Below are positions 10,585-19,441 of a DNA stretch of 64,000 bases, piece by piece. This DNA comes from an uncultured Thiohalocapsa sp. Its GTDB lineage: Bacteria; Pseudomonadota; Gammaproteobacteria; Chromatiales; Chromatiaceae. The stretch spans positions 1 to 64,000 of the forward strand of contig NZ_CAJXWY010000007.1 in the NCBI RefSeq assembly GCF_913062725.1, read 5' to 3'. Position 1 is the first letter of the stretch, and each line of letters starts with the position of its first letter. Below the pieces are notes generated by a model. It was not told where the DNA came from, did no database searches, and saw only the letters and a list, made by a program, of their open reading frames with translations. A program made the position numbers and the translations under genes.

Positions 10585-11325
10585 ATGGGACATCTCGGCA
10601 TCATCGGCGGGTCCGGTTTTGCAGCCCTGCCGGGCGTGGAAACGGTCCACCGACAATGGGTGGACACCGCCTATGGCGTGCCTTCGGCAGAGCTGTTGAC
10701 GCTGCGCTACGCCGGGCGTCAGTTCTACTTCCTGCCACGCCATGGCGCCGGTCACAGCATCCCGCCGCACGCCATCAACTACCGGGCCAATGTGCAAGCC
10801 CTGGCGGACCTCGGTGTCACCGATGTCATCGCACTCGGCGCCGTCGGTGGTATCGCCGCCGATTGTGCGCCGACACGCCTGTGCGTGCCCGATCAGCTCA
10901 TCGACTATACCTGGGGGCGCCTGGGCACCTTCCATGACGGCGCCGATGGCGATGTGGTGCACGTCGATTTCACCGCGCCCCTGGCGCCGATGCTCCGCGG
11001 GCGCTTGCTCGCCGCCGCGGCCGGCCTCGGCATGGACGTGCGCGCCGGCGGCACCTATGGCGTCACCCAGGGACCACGATTGGAAACGGCGGCTGAAATC
11101 CGACGCCTGGAGCGCGACGGCTGCGATCTGGTGGGCATGACTGCGCTGCCGGAAGCGGCGCTCGCGCGCGAGCGCGGGCTCCACTACGCGTTGCTGGCGT
11201 TCGTGGTCAATTGGGCCGCTGGCAAGGCCGACGGTGAGGTGACCATGGCCGAGATCGAGGCCAACCTGGCACGCTGCGCCGATGCCGTGCGCCCGCTGTT
11301 GCTGGCGGTTGTCGCCGGGTCCTGA
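10585..11325 (+). CDS. S-methyl-5'-thioinosine (or thioadenosine) phosphorylase
   Basis: Trimeric purine nucleoside phosphorylase family, 246 residues. It splits methylthio-nucleoside, a by-product of polyamine synthesis, with phosphate. Phosphate and ribose motifs visible: LGIIGGSGF at the N-terminus, RHGAGHSIPPHAINYRAN, GAVGGI and GMTALPEAALARE. The base-pocket segment reads VNWAAG, with Asn where adenosine-specific MTAP enzymes have Asp. This favours a 6-oxopurine (thioinosine) substrate, as reported for the Pseudomonas enzyme; that assignment is inference. ATG 10585 follows GGAG. Confidence 0.88.
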   Translation: MGHLGIIGGSGFAALPGVETVHRQWVDTAYGVPSAELLTLRYAGRQFYFLPRHGAGHSIPPHAINYRANVQALADLGVTDVIALGAVGGIAADCAPTRLCVPDQLIDYTWGRLGTFHDGADGDVVHVDFTAPLAPMLRGRLLAAAAGLGMDVRAGGTYGVTQGPRLETAAEIRRLERDGCDLVGMTALPEAALARERGLHYALLAFVVNWAAGKADGEVTMAEIEANLARCADAVRPLLLAVVAGS

Positions 11326-11509
11326 TCCGTGGACGTCGGTACCCGCGCGACGTCGCCGGGCAACGGCGCTCGGATGGCGGTGAAATGCACCGCCCGGATA
11401 GCCGGCGCGGGCGCCGCACCGCAGGCACCGCACCGGTGCCCCGGTCGGGCGTCCCAGTCCCGCAAGGGGTATCATGCACGTCCGAATTTTGAAGCACGAG
11501 GTAAACACC

Positions 11510-12811
11510 ATGGCCGCATCAGGCGAACAAGCTTCCAACAGCCGGCTCACCTTCCTACCGAAGCTCCTGCTCTGGGGATTGGTGTTGCTGTTCGGCTATC
11601 TGTACCTCGGTGCCGTGGAGCGCAGCGAGCAGATGGACCAGACGCCGATGGCCCAGACGCCGCCGGCGCCCACGACCCCGGAATCGATGGTCTCGGAAGC
11701 GATGGCTCCCGAAACGGTGATGTCGGCCGCCGGTACCAGCGCGGATGCCGGCGCCCCACCGGTGCAGCCGAGCGCCGAGGCCCCGGTGCAGCGTGAGGAA
11801 CAGCCATCCGCGCCGGCCATCGCCCAACCCTCTGCCCAACCCCCTGCCCAACCCCCTGCCCAACCCTCTGCAGGGCCGCCAGCCGAGCCCGCGGTCGAGA
11901 CCACACCAGCGCCGGCGGCGATGGTCGCCGAGTCGCCCACGCCGCAGCCCAAGCCCGAGACGGTCACGCCCGCCGACGTCCCTGTGGCCGCCCCCGCTGA
12001 CGCCCCCGCGGTGGAAGCGCCGGCGTTCGCAGAGTCCGCCGCCGAGGCCCCTGAGGACGCAGTCGCAGCCGCCCGCGATCAACCGGCGGCGCCCGAATCC
12101 ATGCCCGAAGACATGGGGACCGCCGGCGGCGAGCCGGGGCCAGCGCCGGTGATGGATGTCCCGGCGATGGATGTCCCAGTCCTGGCGCTCCCCGAGATGG
12201 AGCCCCCGAGCATGGAGCCCCAGCAAGAGGTGAGCCAGGCCGAGGCCGAGGCCTTTGCTCAAGCTGTCATGCGTGAGGAATCCGCCGAGTCGGCGAATGC
12301 CGGCGGCCCTGCCGAGCCGGCGCCCGCGGCGGAACCGGCAACCACGCCCGAGCCGACGCCCGAGCCCGAGCCGGCGCTGACGTCCACGGCCGCCCCAGTG
12401 CCGGCCGCCCCAGTGCCGGCCGCCCAGACGCCAGCTACCCAGACGCCAGCTACCCCGATGCCAGCCGCCCCGATGCCGGCACCCGTAGCCTCGCCGAGGG
12501 CACCGGAGCCTACCCCTGCGGTGGCCGAAGCACCTGCGCCCGGCGGCGCTGGCGGCTACCTCATGGCACCGCCGCCGCCGCCCGTGGCGCCGCCGTCGGC
12601 CGCAGCCGCCGCGCAAGCGGCTCGCGAACGCCAGGCGGAGATGATGAAACAGTACGAGGCCATGCGACAGCAGGCCATGGAAGAGGCACAGAAGCGTTGG
12701 CAGCAGTACTACAATGCACCCCGCCCACCGCTGCCCATGGCGAGGCCGCCGATGCCCATGTACCCAGGTTATGCGCCGGCACCGATGATGCCGCCCCGGG
12801 CTGGTCAATAA
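11510..12811 (+). CDS. hypothetical Pro/Ala-rich membrane-anchored protein
   Basis: 433 residues, no family recognised. A short N-terminus leads to one membrane helix (FLPKLLLWGLVLLFGYLYL). About 300 residues of low-complexity Pro/Ala/Glu/Thr follow, including two tandem peptide repeats. A Gln/Met/Arg-rich amphipathic segment (AARERQAEMMKQYEAMRQQA) comes next, then a Pro/Met/Tyr-rich tail. The layout resembles a periplasmic spacer tethered to the inner membrane. ATG 11510 has a GAGG-type SD; an upstream in-frame ATG at 11474 is less likely. Confidence 0.7.
   Translation: MAASGEQASNSRLTFLPKLLLWGLVLLFGYLYLGAVERSEQMDQTPMAQTPPAPTTPESMVSEAMAPETVMSAAGTSADAGAPPVQPSAEAPVQREEQPSAPAIAQPSAQPPAQPPAQPSAGPPAEPAVETTPAPAAMVAESPTPQPKPETVTPADVPVAAPADAPAVEAPAFAESAAEAPEDAVAAARDQPAAPESMPEDMGTAGGEPGPAPVMDVPAMDVPVLALPEMEPPSMEPQQEVSQAEAEAFAQAVMREESAESANAGGPAEPAPAAEPATTPEPTPEPEPALTSTAAPVPAAPVPAAQTPATQTPATPMPAAPMPAPVASPRAPEPTPAVAEAPAPGGAGGYLMAPPPPPVAPPSAAAAAQAARERQAEMMKQYEAMRQQAMEEAQKRWQQYYNAPRPPLPMARPPMPMYPGYAPAPMMPPRAGQ
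11822..11869 (+). repeat. 12-bp tandem repeat, 4 copies, coding
   Basis: Four near-identical copies of GCCCAACC(C/T)(C)CT encode alternating QPSA and QPPA units in the Pro/Ala-rich protein. In-frame unit length means copy-number change would lengthen or shorten the spacer without a frameshift. Confidence 0.85.
12392..12481 (+). repeat. 15-bp tandem repeat, 6 degenerate copies, coding
   Basis: Six 15-base units encode five-residue repeats in pairs (APVPA twice, then A/TQTPA, then T/APMPA). Adjacent pairs are almost identical, indicating recent unit duplication within the same gene. Confidence 0.85.
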
Positions 12812-13000
12812 CGGCACGTGCGATGCCCGGTGGCCGGCGTGGATGCGCCGGCCACCGGGCAGCAGCCCGAGGCGGGCTGCGGATGGTCTCGACCCCGCCG
12901 CCGTCCCGGACTGCCTTGGTGTCGCGTGCTCCGTCCATCGTGGCCGACGTGCGACGTCACCCCTTTTTCGCGTGCGCAAAGCACGCTCGCATCCCCGCCC

Positions 13001-14311
13001 ATGTTCCAGCCCCTATCCCTGTTCGTCGGCTTGCGCTACACGCGGGCACGGCGTCGCAATCACTTCATCTCCTTTATCTCGCTGATCTCCATGCTCGGCA
13101 TCATGCTGGGGATCATCGCCCTCATCGTGGTGCTGTCGGTGATGAACGGCTTCCACAAAGAGATTCAGGAACGCATCCTCGGCATGGCCTCCCACGCCAC
13201 CCTGAGCGTGCCGGAGACGGGCATTGCCGATTGGCCGGCGCTGGTGGCGCGTGTGCAGCAGTATCCGGATGTGGTGGGCGCCGCCCCCTATGTGGAGCTT
13301 GAGTCGATGCTGATGCACGCCGGGCGCACCCATGCGGCACTGCTGCGCGGGATCGTGCCGGCGCGCGAGGACGCGGTGTCCGACCTGCGCCAGGATATGG
13401 TCGCGGGCAGTGTGGACGAACTGACGCCGGAAAGCTTCAACATCGTCCTCGGTGTGGAGCTCGCGGCCGTGCTCGGCGTCGGCGTCGGCGATAAGGTCAC
13501 CGTGGTGACACCGCAGCTCAACGCAACGCCCGTGGGCGTCATGCCGCGGCTCAAGGCCTTCGAGGTGGTGGGGCTGTTCGAAGTCGGCATGTCGGACTAC
13601 GACCGCGGCGCCGGCTTCATGCACATGGCCGATGCGGCCCTGCTCATGCGCCTGGGTGAGGCCGCCGAGGGTATTCGTCTCAAGCTCGCGGACATGTTCG
13701 ATGCGCCCCTGGTGTCCCGGGAGCTTGCCTATGCGCTGAACGCTCAGGCGCAGGCCGCACGCGCTGAGTCGGCACAATCCCCTGGGCTCGATGCGGGCGT
13801 CGGCGTCGCTTATCGGGTCACGGACTGGACCCAGGTACACCGCAACTTCTTCGCGGCGCTGCGCACCGAAAAGCGCATGATGACCATCATCCTGTTCCTC
13901 ATCGTCGCCGTGGCGGCGTTCAATATCGTCTCGACCCTGGTGATGGTGGTGACCGACAAGCGCGCCGACATCGCCGTGCTGCGCACCCTCGGCGCGTCGC
14001 CGGGGCGGGTGATGGCCATTTTCATGGTGCAGGGCACGGCCATCGGCGTCGCCGGCACCCTGCTCGGCGTCGTCGGCGGTGTGCTCCTCGGCTGGAACGT
14101 GGAGCCCATCGTCGCCGGCATCGAGCGCGCCTTCGGCGTGCACTTTTTGGACCCGAGCATCTACTACATCAGCGCGCTGCCGTCGGACGTGCGCATGGAG
14201 GATGTGCTGCGGGTGGGTGGCGGCGCCTTCCTCATGTCGGTGCTCGCCACGCTGTATCCGGCCTGGCGCGCGGCGCGCACGGACCCGGCGGAGGCCCTGC
14301 GCTATGAATGA
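13001..14311 (+). CDS. lolC: lipoprotein-releasing ABC permease LolC/LolF
   Basis: Inner-membrane permease that extracts outer-membrane lipoproteins for transfer to LolA. 436 residues with the MacB/FtsX-like plan: N-terminal helix ([20 protein letters not shown]), a large periplasmic domain and three C-terminal helices. The segment [19 protein letters not shown] corresponds to the LolC Hook region that contacts LolA. Start ATG 13001. The stop overlaps lolD by 8 bases. No separate lolE is found, so this may be a homodimeric LolF-type protein. Confidence 0.92.
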   Translation: MFQPLSLFVGLRYTRARRRNHFISFISLISMLGIMLGIIALIVVLSVMNGFHKEIQERILGMASHATLSVPETGIADWPALVARVQQYPDVVGAAPYVELESMLMHAGRTHAALLRGIVPAREDAVSDLRQDMVAGSVDELTPESFNIVLGVELAAVLGVGVGDKVTVVTPQLNATPVGVMPRLKAFEVVGLFEVGMSDYDRGAGFMHMADAALLMRLGEAAEGIRLKLADMFDAPLVSRELAYALNAQAQAARAESAQSPGLDAGVGVAYRVTDWTQVHRNFFAALRTEKRMMTIILFLIVAVAAFNIVSTLVMVVTDKRADIAVLRTLGASPGRVMAIFMVQGTAIGVAGTLLGVVGGVLLGWNVEPIVAGIERAFGVHFLDPSIYYISALPSDVRMEDVLRVGGGAFLMSVLATLYPAWRAARTDPAEALRYE

Positions 14312-15032
14312 TCTCGCCGCACGCGCCGCGGCGGCGCCGGCGGACACGGCTGCCCCCGTGCTGGAGTCCCGCGGCATCGGCAAGACCTTCCGCCAGGGCC
14401 CGCAGGCGGTGGTGGTGCTGCGGGACGTGGATCTCGTCGTGCAGCGGGGGGAGCGCATCGCCATCGTCGGCGCCTCGGGCTCCGGCAAGAGCACGCTGCT
14501 GCATTGCCTGGGCGGCCTGGAGCGGCCGTCCTCGGGACAGGTGCTGTGGGCGGGGCAGGACCCCATGCGCCTGTCGGAGCGTGCGCGCGGCTTGCTGCGC
14601 AATCGCCGGCTTGGCTTCGTCTATCAGTTCCACCATCTGTTGCCGGAGTTCAGCGCACTGGAGAACGTCGCCATGCCGCTGTTGATCGGCAAGCTTTCGC
14701 CGGCACAGGCGCGCGCGCGGGCGGCGGCCTTGCTGGCGCGGGTGGGCCTCGACCATCGGCTGGCACACAAGCCCTCCGAGCTCTCCGGCGGCGAGCGCCA
14801 GCGGGCGGCCATCGCGCGCGCCCTGGTGACGCGTCCCGATTGTGTGCTGGCGGACGAGCCCACCGGCAATCTGGACCGGCACACCGCGGCGGAGGTCTAT
14901 GCGCTGATGCTGGAGCTCAACGCCGAGCAGGGCACCAGTTTCGTCATCGTCACCCATGACCTGGACCTCGCGGCGCGCGCGGATCACATGTGGCGCCTGG
15001 ATGATGGGGTGCTGTCCCGGGCGCCGGCATAG
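14304..15032 (+). CDS. lolD: lipoprotein-releasing ABC ATPase LolD
   Basis: Cytoplasmic ATPase of the Lol system. 242 residues with Walker [10 protein letters not shown] at 56-64, Q-loop [17 protein letters not shown] (the LolD form of this loop), signature LSGGE at 160-164, Walker [12 protein letters not shown] and the H-switch VTHD. The N-terminal 20 residues are Ala-rich and outside the family core. The start overlaps the permease stop. The last 49 bases lie antisense to the end of the convergent DUF2062 gene. Confidence 0.96.
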   Translation: MNDLAARAAAAPADTAAPVLESRGIGKTFRQGPQAVVVLRDVDLVVQRGERIAIVGASGSGKSTLLHCLGGLERPSSGQVLWAGQDPMRLSERARGLLRNRRLGFVYQFHHLLPEFSALENVAMPLLIGKLSPAQARARAAALLARVGLDHRLAHKPSELSGGERQRAAIARALVTRPDCVLADEPTGNLDRHTAAEVYALMLELNAEQGTSFVIVTHDLDLAARADHMWRLDDGVLSRAPA

Positions 15033-15529
15033 CGCGCGCGCCGGCGGCGGATCTCCCGCCGCAGGCTTCGGCGCCAGAGCCATTGCACCGTGAAATAGCC
15101 GGCGGCGGCGGCGGTGCAGGCGCAGATGAGGCAGCCCAGCACCAGCGGCCCGAGCACGCCGAGCCAGTTGTGCCAGTCGAGCCAGAAGTCGGGCTCGAAG
15201 GTGCGGATGGGCTGTCCGGTCAGAAAGGCGCCGATCACATAGGCCAGATAGAACATCGGCGGTATGGTCAGCGGGTTGCTGAGCCAGATCAGCGACGCGG
15301 CGATGGGCAGATTGACCCGCAGCTTGATGGCCGCCGCCGCCGCCATGAACACCTGTCCGAAGGGCGGCATGTACATCATGAAGAGGCCGACGGCGACGGC
15401 GCCGGATGCCGAGCGTCGGTTCAGATGCCAAAGATTCGGGTCCTGCAACAGGCTGCCGAACACGCGGATCCAGCGGCTTTCCAGGATCACGCGCGGATCG
15501 GGCAGTATGCCCTTGAGCCAGCGTCTCAC
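14984..15529 (-). CDS. DUF2062 family membrane protein
   Basis: Small inner-membrane protein of unknown function common in Gammaproteobacteria near comEC and exbBD. Family landmarks: [20 protein letters not shown], then alternating helices with [12 protein letters not shown] and a last helix around [21 protein letters not shown] place the start at GTG 15529, where the family similarity begins ([11 protein letters not shown]). The frame stays open to GTG 15700, but that extra stretch is Pro/Ala-rich and probably not translated. The 3' end overlaps lolD antisense by 49 bases. Confidence 0.82.
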   Translation of the reverse strand: MRRWLKGILPDPRVILESRWIRVFGSLLQDPNLWHLNRRSASGAVAVGLFMMYMPPFGQVFMAAAAAIKLRVNLPIAASLIWLSNPLTIPPMFYLAYVIGAFLTGQPIRTFEPDFWLDWHNWLGVLGPLVLGCLICACTAAAAGYFTVQWLWRRSLRREIRRRRARYAGARDSTPSSRRHM

Positions 15530-15712
15530 GGTATCGGGTTCGGGCCTATGAGTGGGCGGCGCCGGGGCGAGTATACGCCAGTGCCGGGCGGCGTCATCGG
15601 GCCCATCCGCGGCCGTCGCCGCGCCCGCCGGCGCGGGCCCGGGTGCGGGCGCACCGGGCTGCGGCCGAGCGCCCAAGGCCGATCGCGTCGGGGCTGACAC
15701 CCGGTACCGCCC

Positions 15713-18139
15713 ATGGCTGGCGTTTCAGCACAGCGCGCCACCGCCGCAGCCGTGGCCACACGGAGCCGGCCCTCACCGACACCGCTGGCGCTGGCCTTCG
15801 CACTCGGCTGCGGGGGATTCATGGCGTTGCCGCGCATGCCGGCGCCCTGGGTGCCCTGGCTGCTGGTGGGTGGGGCGGCGATGGTGCTGGCGATGGCAGT
15901 CGGCTGGCGCCGGCGGCTGCCAACGCTGTTCATGCCGGCGCTGGTGATCTTGCTGGCGGCGCTCGGCGCGCTGTGGGCGTACCTGGATGCCTGCCGCGTC
16001 CAGTGCAGCCCCTTCCCCGAAGACCTGGTGCGTCAAACCCTGGTGGCCGAGGGGCGGATCGCCGCGCTGCCCGAAGACAAGGGCTATGCCGAGCGCTTTT
16101 TGTTCCGCATCGAGGGGCTGCGCATGGACGGCGAGCGGCTCGCCTTTCGCGGCCTGGTGCGCTTGTCCTGGTATCGGGAGCGCCCGCCGCTGCGCGCCGG
16201 CGAGCGATGGCGGCTGTCGGTGCGCCTGAAGCCGCCGCATGGGTTCGTGAATCCCGGCGGCTTCGACTACGAGGGCTGGCTGTTTCAGCGCGGCATCGCC
16301 GCCACCGGTTACGTGCGCGACCCGGAGACCGCCGTGCGCCTGCATGCCGGTGCCGGGGCCTACGTGTTGGATCGTTGGCGCCAGGGCCTGCGTGACCGTC
16401 TCACGGCCCTGCTGCCGCCCGGGCCCGCCGCGGCGCTCGTGCCTGCGCTCATACTGGGTGATCGCGGCGGCTTGACCCCGGAGCAGTGGGAGGTGTTCTC
16501 GCGCACGGGCACCAGTCATCTCATTGCCATCTCGGGCCTGCATGTGGGCCTGATCGCGGGGGTCGTGCTGCTCGCCCTGCGCTGGATCTGGTCGCGGTTC
16601 CCGCGCCTGACGCGCCGGGTCGCCGCACCGCGCGCGGCCGCGGCTGCGGCCCTGCTGGCCGCCGCCGGTTATGCGGCCCTCGCCGGTTTTTCCATCTCCA
16701 CGCAGCGGGCGCTCGCCATGCTGGCGGTGGTGCTGGTGGCGACCATGCTCGGGCGCACCCTGCGGCCCTTGTCGGGGCTCGCGCTGGCGCTGCTGGCGGT
16801 GCTGCTGCTGGACCCGGCGAGCGTGCTCTCCTATGGCTTCTGGCTGTCTTTCGGTGCGGTGGCGGTGCTGCTCTACGCCCTCGGCCAGCGGCTGGCACCG
16901 CCCTTCGCCGTGGTGCGCTGGGGGCGGGCGCAGTGGGCGGTGGCCGTGGGACTGCTGCCGTTGTTGCTGTTGTTCTTCGGGCGTGCATCGCTGGTGGCGC
17001 CGGCGGTGAATCTGTTCTTGGTGCCACTGTTCGGGCTGGTGCTGCCGGTGGTGGTGCTGTCCGCCGCGCTGGCCCTCGCCGGCGACTGGGCTTGGGCCCT
17101 GTGGCCGGTGGCCCTGTTGCTGGAGGCGGGTTATGCCCTGCTCGCCGACATCGCCGCCTGGGATCTGGCGGGTGTCACCCTGGGCGCGCGCGCGCCCTGG
17201 GTCTGGCTGGTGGCGGCGGCGGGCGCGCTGTTGCTGCTCGCGCCGCGGGGGGTGCCGGCGCGTTGGCTCGGTCTGGTGCTGTTGCTGCCGCTGGCGGCGG
17301 CCCGCCCGCCGACGCCGCCGCCGGGCACGGCGCAGCTCACCATGTTGGACGTTGGGCAAGGGCTTGCGGTGGTGGTGCGCACGGCCGGGCATACCCTCGT
17401 CTACGACATGGGCGTCGGCTGGCCGAGCGGGTTCAATACGGGCGCCGTGGTCGTGGCGCCTTATCTCCGTCACCGCGGCGTCCGGGCCGTGGATATCGCC
17501 ATGGTGAGCCACGCCGACCAGGACCACGCGGGCGGACTCCCCGGCCTCGCGGCGGATTTGCCGCTGCGGCGTTTACTGAGCGGCGAGCCGGGAGAGCTGG
17601 AGGCGCCGGCGGGCATGCGTGTCGAGCGCTGTCGGGCGGGCGCACATTGGCGCTGGGACGGCGTCGATTTTCGCATCCTGCACCCGACCGGTCGCGATGC
17701 GGAAGGTAACGACGCCTCCTGTGTGCTGCGGGTGGCCACCGCCGGCGCCAGCGTGCTGCTCACCGGCGATGTGGACGTGAAGATCGAGGCCGCCCTGGTG
17801 GACGCTTACGGCCGGGCGTTGCGCTCCGATGTGCTGTTCGCCGCCCACCATGGCAGCGACACCTCGAGCAGTGCGCGCTTCCTGCGTGCGGTGGACCCGG
17901 ACTGGGTCTGGTTCTCCGCCGGCTACGCCAACCGCTACGGCTTCCCGAGCGATGCGGTGGTCGCCCGGGTGCGGACGCTGGGCGCGGCGAGTATGAACAC
18001 GGCGACGGCGGGCGCCGTGACCCTGCGACTGCCGGCGGAGCCGGGCCGGCTGGTGCCGGTGCGCACCCGCGAGGTCCGACAGCGACTCTGGCGTCACCGG
18101 CTGCGCCCCGAGGCGGCCATGCGCCGGCCGCCACCCTGA
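15713..18139 (+). CDS. comEC: DNA internalization competence protein ComEC/Rec2
   Basis: Forms the inner-membrane channel for single-stranded DNA in natural transformation. 808 residues: N-terminal helices, a soluble DUF4131-like domain, the Competence core (GTSHLIAISGLHVGL is its signature) with about eight helices, and a C-terminal metallo-beta-lactamase domain containing LDVGQGLAVVV, SHADQDHAGG and AAHHGSDTSSS. Complete with no disruption. Only 13 bases separate it from the longest possible start of the divergent DUF2062 gene. The gene implies competence potential, though no pilus genes are in view. Confidence 0.94.
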   Translation: MAGVSAQRATAAAVATRSRPSPTPLALAFALGCGGFMALPRMPAPWVPWLLVGGAAMVLAMAVGWRRRLPTLFMPALVILLAALGALWAYLDACRVQCSPFPEDLVRQTLVAEGRIAALPEDKGYAERFLFRIEGLRMDGERLAFRGLVRLSWYRERPPLRAGERWRLSVRLKPPHGFVNPGGFDYEGWLFQRGIAATGYVRDPETAVRLHAGAGAYVLDRWRQGLRDRLTALLPPGPAAALVPALILGDRGGLTPEQWEVFSRTGTSHLIAISGLHVGLIAGVVLLALRWIWSRFPRLTRRVAAPRAAAAAALLAAAGYAALAGFSISTQRALAMLAVVLVATMLGRTLRPLSGLALALLAVLLLDPASVLSYGFWLSFGAVAVLLYALGQRLAPPFAVVRWGRAQWAVAVGLLPLLLLFFGRASLVAPAVNLFLVPLFGLVLPVVVLSAALALAGDWAWALWPVALLLEAGYALLADIAAWDLAGVTLGARAPWVWLVAAAGALLLLAPRGVPARWLGLVLLLPLAAARPPTPPPGTAQLTMLDVGQGLAVVVRTAGHTLVYDMGVGWPSGFNTGAVVVAPYLRHRGVRAVDIAMVSHADQDHAGGLPGLAADLPLRRLLSGEPGELEAPAGMRVERCRAGAHWRWDGVDFRILHPTGRDAEGNDASCVLRVATAGASVLLTGDVDVKIEAALVDAYGRALRSDVLFAAHHGSDTSSSARFLRAVDPDWVWFSAGYANRYGFPSDAVVARVRTLGAASMNTATAGAVTLRLPAEPGRLVPVRTREVRQRLWRHRLRPEAAMRRPPP

Positions 18140-18314
18140 GCATGCCGTCGTGCTCGCCGATGGCGTTGCCGCCGCCGCGTCGCCTGCCCACGACAACCGA
18201 CTGCCGTGCCGGCGGCGGACCGAGCCGGGCCGTCGCCCCCGGTAGCCCGGCGCCGCCCATGGCCGGGTCGGTCACCAGTCGGGCCGCGCTGCCATCGGAA
18301 GCACGCCCGGGAAC

Positions 18315-18323
18315 TGTTAAGAT
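18315..18323 (+). promoter_or_regulatory. candidate extended -10 promoter for exbB-exbD-msbA-lpxK
   Basis: TGTTAAGAT: the TGn extension followed by TAAGAT, 46 bases before the exbB GTG. No good -35 is seen at the right distance, as is usual for extended -10 promoters. The 229-base gap after comEC otherwise shows nothing. Confidence 0.4.
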
Positions 18324-18368
18324 TTCGGAGTTTTGGGTCCGGCGTGAAGCCGGAAGGGCAACGCGGGA

Positions 18369-19013
18369 GTGACTGACCGGGTGTTCGACTTGCTGCAGGC
18401 GGGCGGTTGGCTGATGTGGCCGATTCTGCTCTGTTCCGTCATCGCGCTGGCCATCGTCATCGAGCGCTCCTGGGTGCTGCGGCGCCGGGCGATCATGCCG
18501 CAGGATCTGGTCAGCCGCATCTGGCAGCTGCACCGCCAGGCGCGCCTGAGCGACGAGCGCATCGCCGAGATTCGCGACGGCTCGGCCCTGGGGCGGATGC
18601 TCGCGGCGGGTCTGGTCAACCGCTTCCATGCGCGCGAGATCATGAAAGAGGCCATCCAGGACAGCGGCCGGCAGGTGGTGGCGGACCTGGAGCGTTACCT
18701 CAACACCCTGGGCACCATTGCGGCGGTGACGCCGCTGCTGGGGCTGCTCGGCACCGTGCTGGGCATGATCGAGGTGTTCGGCGTCATCATGGAGGCGGGC
18801 GTCGGCAACCCCGGCGTGCTCGCCGGCGGCATCTCGCAGGCGCTCATCACCACCGCCGCCGGGCTGTCCGTGGCCATCCCGGCGCTCATGTTCCATCGCT
18901 ATTTCGACAACCGGGTGGACAAGCTCGCCGTCGCCATGGAGGAGCAGGCGCTGCGCCTCATCGAGGTGATGCAGGGTGACCGCGAGGCCGGTGACGATGG
19001 GGGACAGCCATGA
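18369..19013 (+). CDS. exbB: ExbB/TolQ family proton channel subunit
   Basis: Inner-membrane subunit of a proton-driven motor that energises TonB or similar. 214 residues with three helices: GGWLMWPILLCSVIALAIVI near the N-terminus, then LNTLGTIAAVTPLLGLLGTV, the diagnostic pore segment, and QALITTAAGLSVAIPALM. The GTG start is 46 bases after the candidate promoter. The 3' end overlaps exbD by 4 bases. No tonB or tolA is adjacent, and in this neighbourhood the pair is usually found beside msbA. Confidence 0.93.
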   Translation: MTDRVFDLLQAGGWLMWPILLCSVIALAIVIERSWVLRRRAIMPQDLVSRIWQLHRQARLSDERIAEIRDGSALGRMLAAGLVNRFHAREIMKEAIQDSGRQVVADLERYLNTLGTIAAVTPLLGLLGTVLGMIEVFGVIMEAGVGNPGVLAGGISQALITTAAGLSVAIPALMFHRYFDNRVDKLAVAMEEQALRLIEVMQGDREAGDDGGQP

Positions 19014-19441
19014 ATCTCAGGCCCCGGCGGCGGGCATCGGCGGATATCAACCTGACGCCGCTGATCGATGTCGTCTTCCTGCTGCTCATCTTCTTCATGG
19101 TATCCACCACCTTCAATGACGACGCCCGCCTGCGCCTGACCCTGCCGCAGGCGCAGGGCGAGCCCGCGCAGGCCGGCGAGCTGGATCTGCTGGCGCTGGT
19201 GGTGGATCGGTCCGGACGCTTCGCCGTGAACGGCCGCGATGTGTCCGGCACCGATCCCGGCGCACTGCGCCGGGCGCTGGAGGCGGCGCTGGCGGATGCC
19301 GAGGCGGCCGAGCCGACCGTGCTGATCAGGGCCGATGCCGAGACCCCGCATCAGGCGGTGATGACGGCCCTGGATGCCCTGGCGCAGCTCGGCCTGCAGC
19401 GGGTGGCCTTCGCCGCCAGCCGCACGGATCAGACGCCGTGA
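19010..19441 (+). CDS. exbD: ExbD/TolR family proton channel subunit
   Basis: 143-residue single-pass protein. The motif INLTPLIDVVFLLLIFFMV carries the proton-conducting Asp at residue 20. The periplasmic domain (VDRSGRFAVNGRDV, VLIRADAETPHQAVM) is typical of ExbD/TolR. 4-base overlaps with exbB upstream and msbA downstream show one operon. Confidence 0.95.
   Translation: MNLRPRRRASADINLTPLIDVVFLLLIFFMVSTTFNDDARLRLTLPQAQGEPAQAGELDLLALVVDRSGRFAVNGRDVSGTDPGALRRALEAALADAEAAEPTVLIRADAETPHQAVMTALDALAQLGLQRVAFAASRTDQTP

Noticed and set aside
11555-12979. Long minus-strand frame opposite the Pro/Ala-rich protein
   Set aside because: Gly/Arg-rich product of the same repeats read in antisense; it lacks a start with an SD.
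15530-15700. Extended N-terminus of the DUF2062 protein
   Set aside because: Pro/Ala-rich and not similar to the family; the GTG at 15529 fits the conserved start better, although this remains open.
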